The notes beneath the pieces are model-generated. The model did not search any database. It was not told where the DNA came from and saw nothing but the letters and a program-made list of their open reading frames with translations. Shown in pieces: positions 19,785 through 28,792 of a stretch of 64,000 bases of DNA (position 1 is the stretch's first letter; each line of letters begins with the position of its first letter). A program made the translations under genes and the position numbers. The stretch is from Rhodospirillales bacterium (GTDB taxonomy: Bacteria > Pseudomonadota > Alphaproteobacteria > Rhodospirillales > Casp-alpha2): positions 124,001-188,000 of the forward strand of contig JAEPMA010000004.1 in the NCBI GenBank assembly GCA_017644185.1. The letters run 5' to 3'.

Positions 19785-20420
19785 TCAGGCCTGTTTGGCG
19801 GCAACGATTTCACGGGCCTGTTCGAACACCTGATCGGCGTCCAGCCCAGAGGTATCGATAACCGTCGCATCCTCGGCCGGCTTGAGAGGCGCTGCGGCAC
19901 GGTTTGTATCGCGCTCGTCACGTTCCCTCATTTCCTCCAAAACGCGGGCGTATATAACGTCCTCGCCCGCTTCGCGCAACTCTTTAAAGCGCCGTTCGGC
20001 GCGCACCTCGGTCGACGCCGTGACGAACAATTTAACATCCGCGTCGGGGCAGACGACGGTCCCGATGTCACGTCCATCCAATACCGCACCCGATTTTCCG
20101 TCCGGCGGATTGGCCGCGATGTCGCGTTGAAAGCGTAACAGGGCGCTGCGGACACCCGGGATCGCCGACACCTTGGACGCCGCCTGCCCGATTTCCTCGG
20201 TTCTCAGGCCCTCCACCGTCAGGTCGGCGGGCGTTAAATTAAGTGCAACCACGGTGCATCCCTGCTCATCGCCGGGATCGATCTCCTGATCGAGGACTTT
20301 CTTCGCGGTCGCACGATATAAAGCGCCGGTGTCGAGATAGGCAAAATCAAATGCCTCGGCGACCCGTCTCGCCAATGTTCCTTTTCCGGCAGCCGCCGGC
20401 CCGTCGATCGCGATGATCAT
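19785..20420 (-). CDS. cmk: Cytidylate kinase
   Basis: 211 residues. Phosphorylates CMP and dCMP with ATP. The P-loop is [16 protein letters not shown] at the N terminus; the CMP-binding region is [14 protein letters not shown]; the [16 protein letters not shown] segment and the arginine-rich lid ([10 protein letters not shown]) are canonical. Its ATG overlaps the aroA stop (ATGA), the familiar aroA-cmk-rpsA order. Confidence 0.97.
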   Translation of the reverse strand: MIIAIDGPAAAGKGTLARRVAEAFDFAYLDTGALYRATAKKVLDQEIDPGDEQGCTVVALNLTPADLTVEGLRTEEIGQAASKVSAIPGVRSALLRFQRDIAANPPDGKSGAVLDGRDIGTVVCPDADVKLFVTASTEVRAERRFKELREAGEDVIYARVLEEMRERDERDTNRAAAPLKPAEDATVIDTSGLDADQVFEQAREIVAAKQA

Positions 20421-21748
20421 GCGTCCACTTCCTCGATCCCGGCGCCAAGGCCGTTCATCAGCCCGGCAAACCCGGGAAAGCTTGTCGCAATCGCCTGGGC
20501 ATCGTCAATGGCTACCGGATTCCGGGTGGCACACCCCATCACCAGAAAACTCATGGCGATCCGATGATCGAGATCGACTTCGATCATAGCGCCACCCTCG
20601 GGTTGTTGGCCTGCCCCGTCCACTTCCATCCAATCCTCGCCCGAACGCACCGTAACGCCGCAAGCCGCCAGCCCGTTCACCATCGCGGCCAGGCGGTCGG
20701 ATTCCTTCACCCGGAGTTCGGCCAAGCCCGTCATCCGCGTGGTCCCCTCGGCGAAGGCCGCACAGACGGAAAGCACCGGATACTCGTCGATCATGCTGGG
20801 GGCGCGTTCCGGCGGCACATCGATACCTTTTAATGGTCCGGCCTTCACCCGGATATCACCGACCGGCTCACCGCCCTCGACGCGTTCGTTCTCGATTGTC
20901 AGATCGGCGCCCATCTCTTTGAGTGTGTCGATCAGACCGGCACGTAACGGGTTGAGCCCGACAGCTTCGATCGTCACATCACTTCCCGGCGTGATCAGAG
21001 CGGCAGCGATGGGGAAGGCGGCAGACGAAACGTCCGCGGGGACCTGGATGTCGGTGGCTGTCAAAATCGGTTGCCCGGTCAGCGTGATCTCCACCCCACC
21101 CGCCGGCCACGGTTTCGTTACCACCTCGGCACCAAAATGGCGCAGCATGTTTTCAGTGTGATCGCGGGTTGCTTCCTTTTCGATCACCACCGTCTCACCA
21201 GGCGCGTTGAGGCCGGCAAGAAGCACCGCAGATTTGACCTGCGCCGAAGGGACCGACATTTCGGCTCGAACCGGGACCGGCTCTTTAGCCCCCTTTACCG
21301 TGATCGGAAGCAAACCACCCTCTCTCGACGTGAAGGCCGTCCCGAACCGGCGCAACGGCCCCATCACGCGCTCCATCGGACGGCGCGATAGCGATGCATC
21401 GCCTGTGAACGTACATGTGATCGGGTGTGTCGCGACAAGCCCCATCAGCAAACGGACACCCGTCCCCGCGTTGCCCATATCGATGGCGGATGCCGGCTCC
21501 GCCAGCCCACCAACGCCCACTCCGCTAACGGTCCAGACCCCATTTTCACCCTTGATCACATCCGCGCCCATGGCCCGCATCGCCGCCGCCGTGGCGAGGA
21601 CGTCCTCGCCCTCGAGCAGGCCGGTGATCCGGGTCTCGCCGATCGCAAGCGCGGAAAGCATCAGCGAACGATGCGAAACCGACTTGTCGCCCGGCACGCG
21701 AACTTGGCCTTTGAGGCCGCTGGAAGGGTTGGCGCGAAGGGCAGGCAC
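20417..21748 (-). CDS. aroA: 3-phosphoshikimate 1-carboxyvinyltransferase (EPSP synthase)
   Basis: 443 residues if started at the GTG 21746-21748, which has GAGG about 10 nt upstream; a longer frame to 21817 (TTG) adds residues not typical of the family. [17 protein letters not shown] holds the shikimate-3-phosphate contacts, [13 protein letters not shown] the PEP loop and [12 protein letters not shown] the C-terminal site. The residue pattern [12 protein letters not shown] (Ala after the first NAG-type Gly) resembles the class II form. It divides shikimate-pathway flux toward chorismate. Confidence 0.95.
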   Translation of the reverse strand: MPALRANPSSGLKGQVRVPGDKSVSHRSLMLSALAIGETRITGLLEGEDVLATAAAMRAMGADVIKGENGVWTVSGVGVGGLAEPASAIDMGNAGTGVRLLMGLVATHPITCTFTGDASLSRRPMERVMGPLRRFGTAFTSREGGLLPITVKGAKEPVPVRAEMSVPSAQVKSAVLLAGLNAPGETVVIEKEATRDHTENMLRHFGAEVVTKPWPAGGVEITLTGQPILTATDIQVPADVSSAAFPIAAALITPGSDVTIEAVGLNPLRAGLIDTLKEMGADLTIENERVEGGEPVGDIRVKAGPLKGIDVPPERAPSMIDEYPVLSVCAAFAEGTTRMTGLAELRVKESDRLAAMVNGLAACGVTVRSGEDWMEVDGAGQQPEGGAMIEVDLDHRIAMSFLVMGCATRNPVAIDDAQAIATSFPGFAGLMNGLGAGIEEVDA

Positions 21749-21938
21749 GAGCGTGAACCTCAATCTCGGTTTCGGTTTCAGGGTGGTGTCATACACCGCA
21801 GCGGCACCCGAGACCAAGCGCCGAATGGTCGATATATGACAAACCGTGAAAAACGGATGATTTTAGACTTTGACAGGGGACAAGGATCATGGCAAATGCC
21901 CCGCTTACGAGACCGAACAGATCCTCAGGAGTTAAGCC

Positions 21939-22295
21939 GTGGTGAAACCAGAGTGGGGAAAGAAACTGACGTGCCCGAGTTGTGGCGCCAAGTTCTATGA
22001 TCTGAACAAGGATCCCGCGACCTGCCCGAAATGCGAGACCAAGGTCGAAGCCCAGCCGATCCTGAAGCCCCGTCGTCAGCCGGCGGAGGCGCCGAAGCCG
22101 AAGAAAGAGGTCAAACCCGTCAAGGACGATGACGAGGACGACGACTCGATGCTCGACGAAGACGACGATGACGATCTCGACCTCGACGACGAAGACGAGG
22201 ATCTGATCGAAGATACCTCCGATCTCGATGAGGACGAGGACGACGTCTCCGAGGTCAAGGAACACATCGAAGTCGAGGACGACGAAGACCGCTGA
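21939..22295 (+). CDS. TIGR02300-type zinc-ribbon/acidic-tail protein
   Basis: 118 residues. A single zinc ribbon has CPSCGAKFYDLNKDPATCPKC (two CxxC pairs, about residues 12-35), then a Pro/Lys linker and a tail that is almost entirely Asp/Glu from about residue 63. The FYDLN motif marks a family found in alphaproteobacteria next to aroA, as here (divergent). The function is unknown. GTG GTG start, with AGGAG at 21927-21931 favouring 21939. A perfect TTGACA at 21870-21875 is a candidate -35. Confidence 0.88.
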   Translation: MVKPEWGKKLTCPSCGAKFYDLNKDPATCPKCETKVEAQPILKPRRQPAEAPKPKKEVKPVKDDDEDDDSMLDEDDDDDLDLDDEDEDLIEDTSDLDEDEDDVSEVKEHIEVEDDEDR

Positions 22296-22361
22296 CCGGT
22301 CTCGCGGCATCAGGCGCCACGCGCTGGATATCACCGCACCTTCGTCATTTTTCGCTTGCTA

Positions 22362-22390
22362 GGCCGGAACCCCGTTCGTATGTTCCGGCC
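22362..22390. repeat. Inverted repeat upstream of tRNA-Ala
   Basis: Perfect 9-bp arms GGCCGGAAC and GTTCCGGCC with an 11-nt loop. No T run follows on either strand, so it is not a classical terminator; it lies between the TIGR02300 gene end and the tRNA. Confidence 0.5.
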
Positions 22391-22445
22391 CGTTCGCCGA
22401 ACCGCCGGACCCCAATCCGGCACGATCTGAATGGCGAGCACCCGT

Positions 22446-22521
<76 letters not shown>

Positions 22522-22532
22522 ATTTCCCTCCG

Positions 22533-23069
22533 CTATTTACCTAAGCTTTCAGCCCCTGGTTCGGGCAGATCGTCCGGCAACACGTGGTTCAATAGACGGC
22601 CGCGTCCCTTGTTCAAGCCGTCCTTGAAATCATCGACGGCGAACCGCATCAACGTGCCCGTCTTCATGATCCAGTTGCCGCCCGGATGCGGTACCGGTTC
22701 CGACGCAAGATCTTCGACGAGTTCCTCCATCCAGGGATTGTGGCCGATGACCAGCAAACGCTTAACGGTCCTCCCCCCTTCGGAAAGCGCCTGCATCAAC
22801 TTCGAGCGCGCCTCAAAGTATAGTCGCGGGTCCGTCCTGATCAGAGCGCGATCGCCGTTAAATGCCTCCACAACATCTTCCGCCGTTTCCTGCGCCCGCC
22901 GTGCTGGCGATGAGAGGATGGCATCGGGTATAGCATCATGCGTTATAAGCCACGCACCAATCTTTCTCGCCTGAAGATGGCCCTTATCCTTCAAAGGCCG
23001 ATCGAAATCTTCGACGCCGTCAGGCCGCGCCGCCTTTCCGTGACGCAGAAACAGGATCTCCCGGTCCAT
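22533..23069 (-). CDS. SixA-like histidine phosphatase
   Basis: 178 residues from the ATG at 23067-23069, with GGGAGG about 7 nt upstream. The N-terminal LFLRHGKAARP is the RHG signature of the histidine phosphatase superfamily; LSSPARRAQETAEDV and VIGHNPWMEELVEDL (second catalytic His) complete the site. It is short like SixA phosphohistidine phosphatases. A SixA-like enzyme close to a CHAD protein is a recurring neighbourhood. The substrate is unproven. A terminator lies between the small gene at 23.2 kb and this start. Confidence 0.85.
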   Translation of the reverse strand: MDREILFLRHGKAARPDGVEDFDRPLKDKGHLQARKIGAWLITHDAIPDAILSSPARRAQETAEDVVEAFNGDRALIRTDPRLYFEARSKLMQALSEGGRTVKRLLVIGHNPWMEELVEDLASEPVPHPGGNWIMKTGTLMRFAVDDFKDGLNKGRGRLLNHVLPDDLPEPGAESLGK

Positions 23070-23149
23070 TCGCTTCCTCCCGGCTGTCAGGTAACCGACA
23101 GCCAACAGACCCAGTTTCGACGATCATGCACCAGAGGAAAGCTGCAGAA

Positions 23150-23202
23150 AACCGCCGCCGATGGACCGTCACAAAACTGTAACGGACGCGGCGGCGGCGG
23201 TT
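23150..23202 (-). terminator. Nested intrinsic terminator or attenuator
   Basis: Outer perfect 11-bp stem AACCGCCGCCG / CGGCGGCGGTT, with an inner hairpin CCGTTAC-AGTTTT-GTGACGG in its loop (one G-U-type pair), followed on the minus strand by TTCTGC so that the U tract reads TTTTC. It begins 3 nt after the stop codon of the 27-codon frame and lies 81 nt before sixA, a geometry suited to ribosome-controlled attenuation. Confidence 0.65.
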
Positions 23203-23205
23203 CGC

Positions 23206-23289
23206 TTAACGTGGGCGCGGCGTCTCGGTTTTCTTGTTAAGAATCGGGCGCAGTACGTAGTGACGCGCGAGTAACAGATGGCTGAGCAT
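23206..23289 (-). CDS. Candidate 27-residue leader peptide or small protein
   Basis: The frame begins MLSHLLLARHYVLRP and ends in a basic stretch with TETPRPR. The ATG is preceded at 7-nt spacing by TAAGGAGGTGA, a full complement of the 16S rRNA 3' end. Upstream is a candidate promoter with a palindrome between its hexamers, and downstream, 3 nt after TAA, a strong terminator. The run of Leu codons near the start resembles leader peptides, but no leucine gene is near; the downstream gene is sixA-like. I do not recognise the peptide. It may be a free-standing small protein instead. Confidence 0.55.
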   Translation of the reverse strand: MLSHLLLARHYVLRPILNKKTETPRPR

Positions 23290-23358
23290 TGGCTCACCTC
23301 CTTACGCGGATCTGCATTGGTGCCGGAGGGCACTTGTAAAAACCCGCACTGTGTGCAT

Positions 23359-23387
23359 ACTTTATGCGCACTCAGTGCGCAATACAA
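23359..23387 (-). promoter_or_regulatory. Candidate promoter with palindromic operator
   Basis: On the minus strand TTGTAT (23382-23387) and TAAAGT (23359-23364) are separated by exactly 17 nt, and that spacer is the perfect inverted repeat TGCGCACT-C-AGTGCGCA (plus strand, 23365-23381). A repressor bound there would cover both hexamers. The hexamers themselves are moderate matches to sigma-70 consensus. Confidence 0.5.
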
Positions 23388-23463
23388 GAAGAAAACAGAC
23401 GTTCCCACAGAATCGGTCGGAAACAGGCCAGGAATCAGGGTTGCGAGGGGGATTCGGGCAAAC

Positions 23464-25068
23464 ATGGCCGCCGAACAGGAAAACCGCGAGTTCGAGCTAA
23501 AGTTCAGCGCGGAACCGAAGGATCTGCAGCGCTTCAAGAAGGCCGTCAACGCCGCCGGCAAGAACCGGCGCCAGTGGCCAAAGAAGACGCTGGTCAGCCG
23601 ATACTTCGACACGGACGATCTACGTCTTCGCGCGCTAGGTGTCTCCGTGCGGCTGCGGAGCAATGGCGAGAAAGTCGTTCAGACCATCAAGGCGCGCGCC
23701 GGCAACAGCGGCGGCGGGCTGATGGACAGACACGAATGGGAGCGCAACGTCGAGGGAAACGCACTTGTCCTCACCGATCTGCCGATTGCTGCCCGGCGCG
23801 CCATTGGTGCAGTCCGTGACGATGAACTCGGTGTGGTGATGGAAGTTCACATCGAACGGCAAGCGATGACCATCCACCGCGCCAATCCGCTGGGACCGGA
23901 TGTGGTCATCGAGGCCGTTCTGGACAAAGGCCGTATCGTCGCCGCCGGCAAAGAGGAAACCTTCGCCGAGTGTGAACTCGAGTTGATCGAGGGCGACCCG
24001 AACGCATTCTTCACCGTGGCGTCGGAGATTCATAATGCTTGCCCGTTGCCGATGTCGGCGCTGACCAAGGCCGGACGCGGCTACCGGCTATTGACCGATG
24101 AGGGCCCCAGAACATTTCGCGTGCCCAAATTCCAACTATCGGGTGCCCAAACGATCCACGCGGCGCTAGCCGAGATCTATCCCGTCTGCATCGCCAACAT
24201 CGTCGAGAACGAAGAAGCCTGCCTCGACGGCACTGACCCCGAAGGCGTCCACCAGATGCGGGTCTCCGTCAGACGGCTCAGAACATCGTTGAAAGTTTTC
24301 GGGGACTACCTGGATCCGGCAAGAACAAGCTGGATGGAGGACGATCTAAAATGGCTTGGCAGCGCTCTGGGACCCGCGCGTGATTGGGATGTTTACATCA
24401 GCGAAATGCTGGCGAGCGTTGGTGGATATGGTGTTGATGACGCCGCCATTGGTGCCCTCAGGAAAGCCGCCGAGGAAAGACGGAACGAGGCATACGAACA
24501 AGTCAGGAAAACACTGACGTCACGGCGTTACGCGAAGATGATGTTCCATCTGACGGCGTTCGTCGCCGTCAAAGGTTGGCTGGCAATGCCGGTTGCCTCA
24601 TCCGACCCCTTGCTCCAGCCGATTGAGAACTGTGCCGCTTTAATCCTGTCGAAGCCGCATCGAAAACTGATGAAACAAGCGAAGAACCTTGCGGAGCAGG
24701 ATATGGAAGCCCGCCATGAGGTCCGCATTCGCCTGAAGAAGCTTCGCTATGCAGTGGATTTTCTGCGTGGGATATACGCAGGCAAGGCGACCGCGGCTTA
24801 TGTCAAATCACTGCAGTCCCTTCAGGATCAGTTCGGACACCTGAACGATGTCGCACAGGCGATGCGTATGACCGGTGAACTGACCGGCACCGGGAATGAG
24901 GAAAACGCGCAGGATCTCGCGCTTGCCGGCGGGCTTGTGCAGGGATGGTATGCACGGGCCCTCAAAGAAACCGAACCCGAGCTCCTGAAAAACTGGAAAC
25001 GATTCAAGAAGGTACAGCCTTTCTGGTTGGCGCCGTCTGCTTCCGGTGGCGGCAAGGAGACATCATGA
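23464..25068 (+). CDS. CYTH-CHAD domain protein (inorganic triphosphatase-like)
   Basis: 534 residues from the ATG at 23464; in-frame sequence back to 23278 is unlikely because it lacks a ribosome site and runs over the small leftward unit. The N-terminal CYTH tunnel domain (about 5-205) has the EFELK (ExExK) signature and alternating charged strands such as SVRLRSNGEKVVQTIKAR. The C-terminal CHAD domain (about 225-510) has VHQMRVSVRRLRTSLKVF and HEVRIRLKKLRYAVDFLRG, the conserved His/basic helices that bind polyphosphate. It probably hydrolyses triphosphate at polyphosphate. It is coupled to the ParA-like gene by ATGA. Confidence 0.9.
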   Translation: MAAEQENREFELKFSAEPKDLQRFKKAVNAAGKNRRQWPKKTLVSRYFDTDDLRLRALGVSVRLRSNGEKVVQTIKARAGNSGGGLMDRHEWERNVEGNALVLTDLPIAARRAIGAVRDDELGVVMEVHIERQAMTIHRANPLGPDVVIEAVLDKGRIVAAGKEETFAECELELIEGDPNAFFTVASEIHNACPLPMSALTKAGRGYRLLTDEGPRTFRVPKFQLSGAQTIHAALAEIYPVCIANIVENEEACLDGTDPEGVHQMRVSVRRLRTSLKVFGDYLDPARTSWMEDDLKWLGSALGPARDWDVYISEMLASVGGYGVDDAAIGALRKAAEERRNEAYEQVRKTLTSRRYAKMMFHLTAFVAVKGWLAMPVASSDPLLQPIENCAALILSKPHRKLMKQAKNLAEQDMEARHEVRIRLKKLRYAVDFLRGIYAGKATAAYVKSLQSLQDQFGHLNDVAQAMRMTGELTGTGNEENAQDLALAGGLVQGWYARALKETEPELLKNWKRFKKVQPFWLAPSASGGGKETS

Positions 25069-25688
25069 AATCGATCCTCATCGCCAATGCGAAGGGCGGT
25101 TGCGGTAAGACGACGATCTCGACCAATCTCGCGGCCGCCTTCAGTCAATGCGGGCTCAAGACCGCGATCGCAGACGTCGACCCACAAGGCAGCAGCCTGC
25201 AATGGATTGAGCGGCGGCCGGAGAATGTGCCGCCGATCATCGGCCTGGACTGGTCTGACGGCGTCGGCAAGGTCAAGAAATCCATCGACAGGCTCGTCAT
25301 CGATGCCCCAGCGGCGTTAACCCCGAAAGAGTTTCAGAAGCTGCTTAAGATGGCGGATGGGATCGTCATGCCGATCCTACCCTCCGCGTTCGACCAGGTG
25401 GCCGCGATGAATTTCCTGAGCAAGGTCGAAACGCTGAAGCCGATCCGCAAAAACAAGAAACAGGTGGCGGTTGTCGCCAACAGAGTGCGCAATCGATCCC
25501 GCTCGACGCGGGCGCTAATGGAGTTCCTCCAGAGCTTCAATCATACACCGGTGATGATGTTGCGCGAGACCGTGATGTACACGGATGCTGCCGATAACGG
25601 CGTCAGTGTGTTCGACAAGCAGACGAAAGCCGCAAAAGACGCTCAGTCGGAATGGTCCGAGCTGATCACTTATCTCGAAACCGCCTGA
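25065..25688 (+). CDS. ParA/MinD-family ATPase (short orphan)
   Basis: 207 residues from the ATG at 25065 with AAGGAG upstream; the start overlaps the CYTH-CHAD stop by 4 nt. The deviant Walker A is AKGGCGKTT (residues 9-17) and the A' region is IADVDPQGS. No ParB follows. Short orphan ParA proteins position or recruit cargo; translational coupling to a CHAD protein suggests that polyphosphate granules could be the cargo, which is inference. KKQVAVVANRVRNRSRST matches the third conserved motif. Confidence 0.85.
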   Translation: MKSILIANAKGGCGKTTISTNLAAAFSQCGLKTAIADVDPQGSSLQWIERRPENVPPIIGLDWSDGVGKVKKSIDRLVIDAPAALTPKEFQKLLKMADGIVMPILPSAFDQVAAMNFLSKVETLKPIRKNKKQVAVVANRVRNRSRSTRALMEFLQSFNHTPVMMLRETVMYTDAADNGVSVFDKQTKAAKDAQSEWSELITYLETA

Positions 25689-25716
25689 GCCAGATGGGCT
25701 TAGGGAAAGGAATTTC

Positions 25717-26184
25717 ATGCCGCAACCCGCGACCGCGCCGCGCAATGCCGTCCGCGCCTATATCCGGCGCGGCGACGAGATATTGGTACAGCACAAGAAA
25801 TACGAAGACGGACGATCCCGCTTCACATTACCAGGGGGCGCCGTCGATCCGGGTGAAACACTCAGCGACGGGATGATACGTGAATGCCAGGAAGAGATCG
25901 GAACGGGCGTCGAGATCATAGAATTGATGCACGTCGCGGATTACTTGAAACCGCTCACCACCGAGCCCGGCGCGACCCGGCTGCAGGTGGAATTCATTTT
26001 TCGTTGCAGCGTGCCCGACGAATATAAGGCACAAAATGGCCCCAAACCGGACCGTCAACAGATCGATGTCCTGTGGATGCCGGTCGATAAAATTCCTGAA
26101 AGCGGGATCACGCCCAAGAAAGTATGTGAGTTACTCGCAGCCGAAAATCCGAACGCCCCGGTGTTCCTGGGGCTCGTGGAATAA
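25717..26184 (+). CDS. Nudix hydrolase
   Basis: 155 residues. The Nudix box fits GX5EX7REUXEEXGU: GAVDPGE, then REC and EEIG at about residues 44-66, preceded by FTLPG. AAGGAA lies 6 nt before the ATG. It hydrolyses a nucleoside diphosphate linked to some moiety; the substrate is not readable. It follows the ParA-like gene by 28 nt and may share its transcript. Confidence 0.9.
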   Translation: MPQPATAPRNAVRAYIRRGDEILVQHKKYEDGRSRFTLPGGAVDPGETLSDGMIRECQEEIGTGVEIIELMHVADYLKPLTTEPGATRLQVEFIFRCSVPDEYKAQNGPKPDRQQIDVLWMPVDKIPESGITPKKVCELLAAENPNAPVFLGLVE

Positions 26185-26190
26185 AGGCCG

Positions 26191-26787
26191 TCAGTCCGGC
26201 AGGTCGGCCGCTGTTGCCGCGACAATCGCAAATCGGTCTGCGAGTGCCGCCAGCGTCGCGATGTGAATGGTCTCTGCCGGCACGACCCCGTCGCCCCCCG
26301 GGCCCGGCAAATCGCGTGTCGTAATCGCATCGGAGACAAGCGTGTTACGATAACCGAGATCGAGCGCCGCGCGCGTCGTCGCGCTGACGCACATGTGCGT
26401 CTGGAATCCGGCGATGACCAACTTCTGGCGGCCGATACCTTCCAGCGTCTTTTGCAGATCGGTGCCCGCGAAACTATTCGGCAATCCCTTGCGGATGACT
26501 GGCTCTCCGGCCATCGGCGCAACACGATCATCTATGGCGCCGCGTACGTCATCAAGATCGAAGGCGCCGCCTGCTTTCCCCTGATGCTGAATGTGAACGA
26601 CCGGCTGACCGGCATCGCGGAACCGCTGCAGAAGCGCTTTAGCGTTTTCCATCGCCGCGTCGATCCCGGTCAAGGGGAGCGCGCCCGTCACATACTCGTT
26701 CTGGCAGTCAATCAGGATCAGGACGGATTCCGAAACCGCGTTCGGCGTCATGTCCGCACCGGCCATTTCCAGAAGCGTTTTCGCCAT
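26191..26787 (-). CDS. Isochorismatase-like cysteine hydrolase
   Basis: 198 residues with a GGGAG site 7 nt before the ATG. The triad is visible: Asp in LILIDCQNEY, Lys in VIRKGLPNSF and Cys in GFQTHMCVSATTR. Members hydrolyse amides or vinyl ethers (nicotinamide, N-carbamoyl compounds, isochorismate). No pathway partner is adjacent except purC, 15 nt upstream, so the substrate remains open. Convergent with the Nudix gene. Confidence 0.85.
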   Translation of the reverse strand: MAKTLLEMAGADMTPNAVSESVLILIDCQNEYVTGALPLTGIDAAMENAKALLQRFRDAGQPVVHIQHQGKAGGAFDLDDVRGAIDDRVAPMAGEPVIRKGLPNSFAGTDLQKTLEGIGRQKLVIAGFQTHMCVSATTRAALDLGYRNTLVSDAITTRDLPGPGGDGVVPAETIHIATLAALADRFAIVAATAADLPD

Positions 26788-26802
26788 CGTTATCTCCCGG
26801 CC

Positions 26803-27789
26803 CTAAAAATATCCCGGCAGCGCCTTCGCCAACGCTGCATGAATGCGCTCACGAACCGGGACCTTGGGGTCCGTCCGCTCGAACGTTTGTCCGGTCACCC
26901 GCTCGTAAAGCGAGACGTACTTATTGGAAAACTCAATCAGCGTCTCAGCGGGGATCTCCGGCAAGGGATCGGTGTAAGGATTGCAACGCGCCCTGATCCA
27001 AAGCCTCAAAAATTCTTTGTCGAGATTGACCGGCTCCTCACCCGCGGCATGGCGATCCGGATAACTCGCGGCATCCCAGTAACGGCTGGAATCAGGCGTG
27101 TGGATTTCGTCGGCGATGGTTACGACGCCATTTTCGTCGAGGCCGAACTCATATTTGGTGTCGACCAGGATCAACCCATTCTCGTCAGCGATCTTGCGGC
27201 CACGCGCGAAGAGCGCCAAGCTTTTCTCAGCCGCCTCATCCCACTGCGCCTGGGTCAACAGACCCTGCGCCACGATCTCGTCAGCGGTGATCGGGTGATC
27301 GTGCCCCCCGACGGCCCCCTTTGTCGTCGGCGTGATCAGAACCTCGGGAAGCTTGTCGTTCTTCTTCAATCCTTCCGGCAGCGTATGCCCGTAGACGGTT
27401 CGTTCGCCGTTCGCATACATCGTCCAGATACTGGTGTCTGTGGTGCCGGTAATATAGGCGCGGACCACCATCTCAACCGGCAGCATCGTCAGTTTTTTCG
27501 CAATGATGACGTTCGGGTCGGGGTGCTCGATGACGTGGTTGGGACAGACGTCGCCGGTTTTCTCGAACCAGAACTGCGCCGTCGCCGTCAACACATGTCC
27601 CTTGTCCGGGACGGCCGCGAGGACATGGTCGAATGCCGACTGGCGATCGGTTGCGATCATCACACGCCGGCCATCGGGCAGGTCGTAGCTTTCACGGACC
27701 TTTCCGCTCTGATGACCGGGAAGTTCGCTGAATTCGGCGTCCGTCAGCACATGCTTGAGGCGCCATTGATCGAGTTCACTGAGTGTCAT
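26803..27789 (-). CDS. purC: SAICAR synthase, long form
   Basis: 328 residues. Ligates aspartate to CAIR in purine synthesis. GKVRESYDLPDGRRVMIATDRQSAFD holds the ATP site, LPVEMVVRAYITGT the substrate loop and LILVDTKYEFG the late strand. It is longer than the about 240-residue bacterial type and resembles the about 300-residue form also seen in eukaryotes, so it is probably the second PurC of the genome or a replacement. Confidence 0.94.
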   Translation of the reverse strand: MTLSELDQWRLKHVLTDAEFSELPGHQSGKVRESYDLPDGRRVMIATDRQSAFDHVLAAVPDKGHVLTATAQFWFEKTGDVCPNHVIEHPDPNVIIAKKLTMLPVEMVVRAYITGTTDTSIWTMYANGERTVYGHTLPEGLKKNDKLPEVLITPTTKGAVGGHDHPITADEIVAQGLLTQAQWDEAAEKSLALFARGRKIADENGLILVDTKYEFGLDENGVVTIADEIHTPDSSRYWDAASYPDRHAAGEEPVNLDKEFLRLWIRARCNPYTDPLPEIPAETLIEFSNKYVSLYERVTGQTFERTDPKVPVRERIHAALAKALPGYF

Positions 27790-27852
27790 GGATGGAGAGT
27801 ATATAAACGGTCACCGCCCTGACCAGCCCCATCTGCACATGAGCCGATGTCC

Positions 27853-28758
27853 TCAGCGCACGTACAGAATCAGCAAGATCCCAGCGATCACGAGAAGAAT
27901 GCCCAGGATCTCCAAAGGGGTGCTCTTCTCGCGGAAAAACACCGTAGACGCGATGAATGTGAACACCAGCTCGATCTGGCCGACAGCGCGGACGAGGGCG
28001 GCGTTCTCGAGGGTAAACGCCGTGAACCATGCAACGGAGCCCAAAACACCGGCGACACCGACAGCGCCCGCCCACTTCCAATTGACCAGGACGGCGCGCA
28101 TTTGGCCGGGCTCCCGCCACAACAGATAAATGCCCATGATCACCGTCTGGATGACGACGGAGACGGCCAGAGTGAAGGCGGCGGGCATGATGTATCCGTC
28201 ATAATCTAATGAAAGCGCGGCGCCCCGGAAGAACACCACCGAGCCGCCGAGGAACAGTCCCGACGCGAGACCGATCAGCGTCGACTTTTCGACAAGACTG
28301 GCCAGAAGGGTTTTGAAGGTGATGTTGGTCTGCGCCGCCGACATCGCCATCACGCCCATGACGCTGATGAAGATCGCGAGAACGGCGCCGGTCGAAAGGG
28401 TGTCGCCCAACAACAGGAAGCCGAGAAGCGCGACCTGCACCGTTTCGGTCTTTGAGAAGGTCGTGCCGACGGCAAAATTCCGGAACGAGAACAACCACAC
28501 CAGAAGCCCGGTGAAGATGATCTGCGACGCGCCCCCCAGCACGCAATAGAGCAGGAACTTCCCGTTGAAGTCCGGATATGCCATGCCGCCCCATTCGTTG
28601 AGGCCCCACACATAAATCACCGCGAACGGCCACGCATAGAAGAAGCGGACGTACGTCGCGCCACCGGTCGACAACCTTCCCTTCAGGTGTTTTTGTAACG
28701 CGGACCGCAAGTTCTGGCAGAATGCGGCAACGATCGTAATCGGAATCCAGATTTCCAT
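27853..28758 (-). CDS. EamA/DMT-superfamily transporter
   Basis: 301 residues, ten hydrophobic segments in two repeats of five. The second repeat begins near residue 150 and ends with VFFREKSTPLEILGILLVIAGILLIL, a typical EamA end. It is a small-metabolite exporter or importer of the inner membrane; the substrate is unknown. It is divergent from a LysR-type gene, and the shared 100-nt region holds two inverted repeats, so LysR control is likely. Confidence 0.87.
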   Translation of the reverse strand: MEIWIPITIVAAFCQNLRSALQKHLKGRLSTGGATYVRFFYAWPFAVIYVWGLNEWGGMAYPDFNGKFLLYCVLGGASQIIFTGLLVWLFSFRNFAVGTTFSKTETVQVALLGFLLLGDTLSTGAVLAIFISVMGVMAMSAAQTNITFKTLLASLVEKSTLIGLASGLFLGGSVVFFRGAALSLDYDGYIMPAAFTLAVSVVIQTVIMGIYLLWREPGQMRAVLVNWKWAGAVGVAGVLGSVAWFTAFTLENAALVRAVGQIELVFTFIASTVFFREKSTPLEILGILLVIAGILLILYVR

Positions 28759-28792
28759 ATGAGAAGTCCATCTAATAGGTCAGATACATTAT

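Larger units (their letters stand above)
23070..23463. other. Intergenic region between sixA and the CYTH-CHAD gene
   Basis: 394 nt without a conventional gene. It holds, right to left, the candidate operator/promoter (23359-23387), an overlapping imperfect repeat GTGTGCATA-ctt-TATGCGCAC (23351-23371), a GTGCC-CTCC-GGCAC hairpin in the presumed leader, the 27-codon frame (23206-23289) and the nested terminator (23150-23202). Rightward, GAGGGGG about 10 nt before 23464 serves the CYTH-CHAD start. Confidence 0.6.

Noticed and set aside
26263-27822. A 519-codon rightward frame antisense to purC and the cysteine hydrolase.
   Set aside because: Both sense genes have clear catalytic motifs; the antisense translation has none.
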